Program-made: the position numbers and the translations under genes
The notes under the pieces: model-generated
Told to the model about the DNA's origin: nothing
The model's database searches: none
Seen by the model: only the letters and a program-made list of their open reading frames with translations
Origin: Cercis canadensis
Taxonomy: Eukaryota > Streptophyta > Magnoliopsida > Fabales > Fabaceae
NCBI GenBank assembly: GCA_003255065.1
Contig: QAOA01000580.1
Span: 752,114-816,113 of the forward strand
DNA: 64,000 bases
Direction of reading: 5' to 3'
Shown: positions 59,670 to 64,000 of the stretch, piece after piece
Layout of the letters: each line of letters begins with the position of its first letter
Numbering within the stretch: the first letter of the stretch is position 1

Positions 59670-59967
59670 TGTTGAAATCAGATTTTTCTAGATACTCCTA
59701 AGTTAGTTAATATTTTGTAATGGTATATGTTACTGTGGAGGGTTAGTTAAAAGGAATGAATGTCCTTGTTTTATGGAAAGATTTTTTTTGTAAGAGTTGT
59801 TAAAGGTATGTTGTAATAGGTATGACCCTCCTTAAATCATGGAATCATGTCCTTTGTGTATATGTATCAGCAAGTATCAATGAGAATAGAGGGAAGTCAT
59901 TACTCAAAAACAAAAACGTGTGCTACTTCTATCTTTCTCTCTATTCTAAGGTTCAAACAAACTAACA
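59670..59967 (+). repeat. 5' LTR of the copia element
   Basis: Starts TGTTGAAATCAG and ends ACTAACA, with short terminal inversion TGTT/AACA. The start coincides with loss of similarity to the dioxygenase intron, and the end lies two bases before the primer site. Confidence 0.8.
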
Positions 59968-59969
59968 AA

Positions 59970-59981
59970 TGGTATCAGAGC
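59970..59981 (+). other. Primer binding site of the copia element
   Basis: TGGTATCAGAGC, matching plant initiator methionine tRNA. The same primer word is used by the gypsy element. Confidence 0.88.
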
Positions 59982-60062
59982 TGTCTTTTTGAGGGATCTG
60001 TGAAGAAAATTCTGAGAGTGTTTGTGAGGTGAGAGATCCAATACTGTGTGAGGGAGAGTGAG

Positions 60063-60662
60063 ATGGCTTCTAGCAACTTCCTAGGGACAAGTCCTCCAAT
60101 GTTTATGGGGGAAAACTATCACATATGGGTGATAAAAATGAAGGCATATCTCAAGGCTTTGAATTTGTGGGAGGCAGTGGAAGAAGGAGCAGATCCTCCA
60201 CCTTTGGGACCAGATCCAACAATGGCTCAGATAAAAAATTATGAAGAACAGAAAGCAAAAAAGCCAAGGGCTCTCACCTGCATTCATTCAGCACTGTCAG
60301 ATGTAATCTTCACTAGAATAATGACATGTGAGAGTCCAAAGGAAGCATGGGAAAAACTAAGAGCAGAATTTGAAGGAAGTGACAAAGTAAGGGCTGTTAA
60401 ACTCTTAACTCTGAAACAAAATTTTGAAATGCTAAGAATGAAGGAATGTGAAACTGTGAATGATTATTCTGCTAAGCTCATGGAGCATGTAAATAAGATA
60501 AGGCTGTTTGGAGAGACTTTTGAAGATAGTAAGGTAGTGGAAAAAATATTGATCAGTCTGCCAGCAGGATTTGAGTCCAAGATTTCAGCCATTGAGGAAT
60601 CTTGTGATCTTAAGACTTTAACTATTGCTGAACTGATTAGTATAAGGGAAGAAGAAGTATAA
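60063..60662 (+). pseudogene. copia gag, truncated by a stop
   Basis: A frame of 199 codons from MASSNFLGTSPPMF with the UBN2-type gag pattern (NYHIWVIKMKAYL, AWEKLRAEFEG, LTLKQNFEMLRM, ILISLPAGFESKISAIEE). It ends at TAA 60660-60662 next to a short tandem duplication of ATAAGGGAAGAAG, which probably caused the break. The remainder, with CCHC knuckle (CRFCKKLGHIEKNC near 60881-60925), continues in another frame with further stops. Confidence 0.85.
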
Positions 60663-60663
60663 G

Positions 60664-62796
60664 GGAAGAAGTATCTGAAGGGGCATTCCAAGCTAGGCAC
60701 AAAGGGAATCTGCCTGCTAAAGACTCAAAAAAGCCTTCATCAACCAAGGGTGGTAAAGGAAAAGGAGCTATGGGGTCTAAGGAATCTGGAAAAAGGGGCA
60801 AGTTTCCACCATGTAATACTTGTTAGAGAACCAATCATTTGGAGAAGGATTGCTGGTACAAAGGGAAGCCTCAAATAGAATGCAGGTTTTGCAAAAAACT
60901 TGGTCACATAGAAAAGAATTGCAGGACCAAGCAGAATCAATCTTAGGGTCAGTCCACACAACAAGCAAATTTTACAGATGAGCAGGAGCAGGAAACTGCC
61001 AGTTTGTTCATGGCTTTCCAAGAAACACAGAACTTCTACAATGAGACCTGGTTCATTGATAGTGGCTGCACCAGTCATATGTCTAAAGATGAGCACACTT
61101 TCTCTAATTTGGATAGGTTTGTGAAAACAAGAGTAAAGCTTGGAAATGGACAAGTAGTTCAGGCTGAAGGGAAGGGCTCAGTGGCAGTGAATACTAAGCA
61201 AGGTACTAAATATATTCATGATGTGCTATTTATACCTTGTTTAGCTTAGAATTTATTAAGTGTAGCACAAATGCTTGCAAATGGAAACTCACTATCGTTT
61301 AAGGGTGAATTCTGTTATATTTATGATCCCTATGAATGCTTGATTGCTAAAGTGACTATGATTGATAAAGCCTTTCCTCTAAATTGGAATATTGTGGGAG
61401 ATAATGTTAATTTTGTAAAGGGAGATGAGTTTGCTATATGGCACAGAAGGTATGGGCATTTTAATTTGGCTGCTTTGAGATATATGCAAATAAATGGTTT
61501 AACAAGGGACCTACCTGAGATTCAAGTGACCAGTGACATGTGTGGTTCCTGTCAATTTGGAAAAATGCATAGACAAGCATTTCCAGCAAGTGCAACTTGG
61601 AGAGCTAAAGAGACATTAGAGTTGGTGCACACTGATGTTTGTGGACCAATGAGCACATAATCCTTAAGTAAAAACAAGTATTTTGTGCTATTTATTGATG
61701 ATTTTACTAGAATGTGTTGGGTATATTTCTTGAGAAGTAAATGAGATGTCTTTTCTGTGTTTAAAATGTTCAAGGCTATGGTTGAGACTCAAAGTGGATG
61801 CACGTTGAAGGCTTTAAGGTCTGATAATGGGAAGGAGTATACTTCTCATGAATTTGAGAAGTTTTGTGTAGATTTGGGTGTTGGTCATCAATTGACAGTG
61901 AGCTATTCACCATAGTAGAATGGTGTTTCAGAAAGGAAGAACAGAACAGTTGTGGAAATGGCAAGGTGCATGATGGCAGAAAAGAATTTGCCTTTGAGTT
62001 TCTGGGCAGAAGCTGTTCATACATCAGTGTATTTACTCAATAGGCTACCTACAAGGTCAGTAGATGGGAAGACTCCAGTAGAAGCTTGGTTAGGGATAAG
62101 GCCAACAGCCAAGCACCTAAGGACATTTGGTTCAATTTGCTATGTCCATGTGTCCCCTACAAAGAGAAGCAAGCTAGATCAGAAGGCTGAAGTGGGAATT
62201 TTCTTGGGTTATTCATCTATGTCAAAGGGATACAAGATTTATAATATAAAGAGTCAAAAAATTTGTGTGAGCAGGGATGTAATGATTGATGAGTCTCTGC
62301 ACTGGAATTGGGATAGAGGTCTTGTTGAAAAGGATGAAGTTTTCTTGCAGAAAACTGAAGAACAATCTAGTTCACCACAATTATCGTTTTTGACCTCTAG
62401 AACAAATTCTAACAAAGCTGTTGATTCTCTTCCTAATTCTCCTATTCTCAAGACAAAATCATTGTCTGAGATATATGAGAAATGCAACTATGTGGCTTTG
62501 GAGCCTTCCTCCTTTGATGAAGCAGTAAGGCATGAAGAATGGAGATTGGCAATGCAGGAGGAGATTGATATGATAGATAAAAATAAGACTTGGCAGCTTG
62601 TGGACAGACCTAAATCAAAAAATGTGATAGGAGTAAAGTGGATTTTTAGGACAAAGTTGAATCCTGATGGCTCTATATACAAGCATAAAGCTAGACTTGT
62701 TGTTAAGGGATATTCACAGCAAGCTGGTGTAGATTATGGTGATACGTTTGCACTAGTTGCAAGGCATGAAACTATAAGGCTGCTGTTAGCGTTGGT
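60664..62796 (+). pseudogene. copia protease-integrase-RT(start) region with several stops
   Basis: Protease (WFIDSGCTSHMSKDE, near 61050), GAG-pre-integrase (IWHRRYGHFNLAALRYM, near 61437; CGSCQFGKMHRQAF), integrase core (VHTDVCGPMST, LRSDNGKEYTSHEF, NGVSERKNRTVVEMARCMM) and the first RT part (WQLVDRPKSKNVIGVKWIFR, HKARLVVKGYSQQAGVDY). Breaks I see: TAG 60824, TAG 60944, TAG 61247, TAA 61658, TGA 61742, double TAG 61913-61918, and a one-base frameshift near 62791-62797. No functional integrase is expected. Confidence 0.85.
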
Positions 62797-64000
62797 GCTC
62801 AATTGAAATGGGAAGTGTATCACTTGGATGTAAAGTCAGCATTCCTGAATGGTGAACTAAATGAAGAGTTGTTTGTTGAGCAACTAGAAGGGTTTCAGAT
62901 TTCAGGGATGGAGAATAAGGTTTACAGGCTACAAAAGGCTTTGTATGGCCTAAAACAAGCTCCTAGAGCCTGGTACAGCAAAATAGATTCACACCTGCTG
63001 CAATATGGTTTTAGAAGAAGTGAAAATGAAGCTACTCTTTATGTTAAAAAGACAAAAGCTGGAGAAGTGTTAATTTTATCTATTTATGTTGATGATATAT
63101 TGGTAACTGGAAGTAATTCGAAGTTAATTTCTGATTTCAAGAAGGAAATGAAGGCTGTATTTGAAATGTCAGACTTGGGGCACATGGCTTACTTTCTTGG
63201 GATGGAGATTAGCCAATCATCTTCTGGTATCTTTATATCCCAAAGAAAGTATGCACTTGATTTGCTGAAGAAGTTTAATGTGGAAAGGTGTAAACCTGTT
63301 GCTACCCCTTTGGCTCAAAATGTAAAATTGTCAAAGGAAGAAAAGGGTGATGATGTGAATCCTAGCCAATATAGAAGCTTGGTGGGAAGCCTCTTGTATT
63401 TGACTGCTTCCAGACCAGATATCATGTTTGCAGCAAGCATGTTGTCCAGATATATGCAATCACCTGGTCAAGTTCATTTAAGGGCAGCTAAAAGAGTCTT
63501 AAGGTATGCCAAAGGTACCTATGACTCTGGAATTTGGTATACAACAGTAGAAAATGGAAAGTTGCAAGGATTTTCTGATGGTGATTGGGCAGGATGCCTT
63601 GATGACATGAAAAGCACCACTGGCTATGTGTTTTCTATGGGTTCAGGAGTATTTTCATGGGTGTCAAGGAAGCAGGATGTCATTGCTCAGTCAACTGCAG
63701 AAGCTAAGTATATGGCTGCTTCTGCTGCTACAAACCAAGCTATTGGGTTAAGGAAAATTTTGGCAGATTTATTTCAAGCTCAACAGGAAGCTACTGTCAT
63801 TCAAGTTGACAATAAATCAGCCATTTCAATGACTAAAAATCCAGTGCAGCATGGGCGTACCAAGCATATAAATGTTCGGTTTCATGCCATCAGGCAAGCT
63901 GAAAAAGAAGGTGAAGTGCAGCTGATTCATTGCAGCTCAGAAAATCAACTTGCAGACATCATGACCAAGTCACTTGCAGCTAGAAGGTTTGAAGATTTAA
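62797..64000 (+). CDS. copia reverse transcriptase and RNase H, open frame running off the window
   Basis: After the frameshift a frame stays open for 401 codons to the window end. It shows the copia RT words HLDVKSAFLNGEL, ALYGLKQAPRAWY, the catalytic YVDDI (from 63085), FLGMEI and GSLLYLTASRPDIMFA. RNase H follows with SDGDWAG, STTGYVFSMG, STAEAKYMA and HINVRFHAIR. It has no start codon of its own because it is the tail of the broken polyprotein. The domain is intact but has no evident way of being translated alone. Confidence 0.9.

Larger units (their letters stand above)
59670..64000 (+). mobile_element. Ty1/copia LTR retrotransposon, truncated by the window end
   Basis: 5' LTR 59670-59967 (298 bp, TGTTG to AACA), primer site right after it, then gag, CCHC knuckle, protease, GAG-pre-integrase, integrase, reverse transcriptase and RNase H in the copia order. 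The window ends inside or just after RNase H, so the 3' LTR and target duplication are not visible; the 5 bases before the LTR are ATTAT. The gag-integrase part is broken by several stops and a frameshift, so this copy is not autonomous, although the RT-RNase H part is open. It lies in intron 2 of the dioxygenase paralogue, on the opposite strand. Confidence 0.93.

Noticed and set aside
1..64000. tRNA, rRNA, snoRNA genes and CRISPR arrays
   Set aside because: None seen by eye. TGGTATCAGAGC at 55836 and 59970 is a retroelement primer site, not a tRNA gene; the tandem array at 43491 has no constant repeat with unique spacers.

Overview
The window is a piece of a flowering-plant nuclear genome. 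It is AT-rich, its genes have GT-AG introns, and it holds plant-type Ty1/copia, Ty3/gypsy, LINE, SINE, MITE and Mutator-like elements. All recognisable host genes have clear eudicot (Arabidopsis-like) counterparts. The species cannot be fixed from sequence alone; a rosid-type eudicot is my guess. Eight single N characters mark assembly joins. Four of them sit exactly between near-identical direct duplicates, so those duplications are probably assembly artefacts.

Layout. 1-12.4 kb: a long-hairpin repeat (about 1.3-1.7 kb), an FKBP20-1-type peptidyl-prolyl isomerase gene (+, CDS 4766-6731, five coding exons), and an SDIR1-type membrane RING-H2 ubiquitin ligase gene (-, CDS 7521-10281, eight coding exons). 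12.7-17.1 kb: two MITE-like inverted-repeat elements and an intronless PCS1-type aspartic protease (-, 15701-17020). 17-25 kb: a gene-poor AT-rich stretch, then an intronless RDUF1/2-type zinc-ribbon/RING/DUF1117 ubiquitin ligase (-, 23767-24897). 26-32.7 kb: repeats, dominated by a 2374-bp Mutator-like element (27786-30159) with long terminal inverted repeats, a 9-bp target duplication and captured or nested fragments of other genes and elements. 32.8-34.5 kb: a GPAT5/7-type suberin glycerol-3-phosphate acyltransferase (-, two exons). 34.8-44.1 kb: gene-free, with a LINE fragment (16-bp target duplication), a SINE (12-bp target duplication), three copies of a ~190-bp repeat, two probable assembly duplications and a 2.3-kb TIR element. 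44.9-51.8 kb: a nine-exon Pumilio/PUF RNA-binding protein gene (+). 52.7-59.4 kb: an intact SRG1-type 2-oxoglutarate/Fe(II) dioxygenase gene (-, four exons) and a broken paralogue upstream of it. The paralogue is split by a compact, internally deleted gypsy element (55499-58444) inserted in its last exon, and by a Ty1/copia element (59670 to beyond the window end) in its intron 2.

The host genes do not form an operon or an obvious pathway. Two ubiquitin ligases whose Arabidopsis counterparts act in abscisic acid and drought responses (SDIR1, RDUF1/2) lie 14 kb apart, and a suberin gene (GPAT5) lies near them; I treat this as coincidence unless synteny says otherwise. I found no clearly new gene system. 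The most noteworthy structures are the fragment-carrying Mutator-like element, the gypsy element that kept gag, protease and chromodomain but lost reverse transcriptase, RNase H and integrase, and the double retroelement hit on the dioxygenase paralogue.
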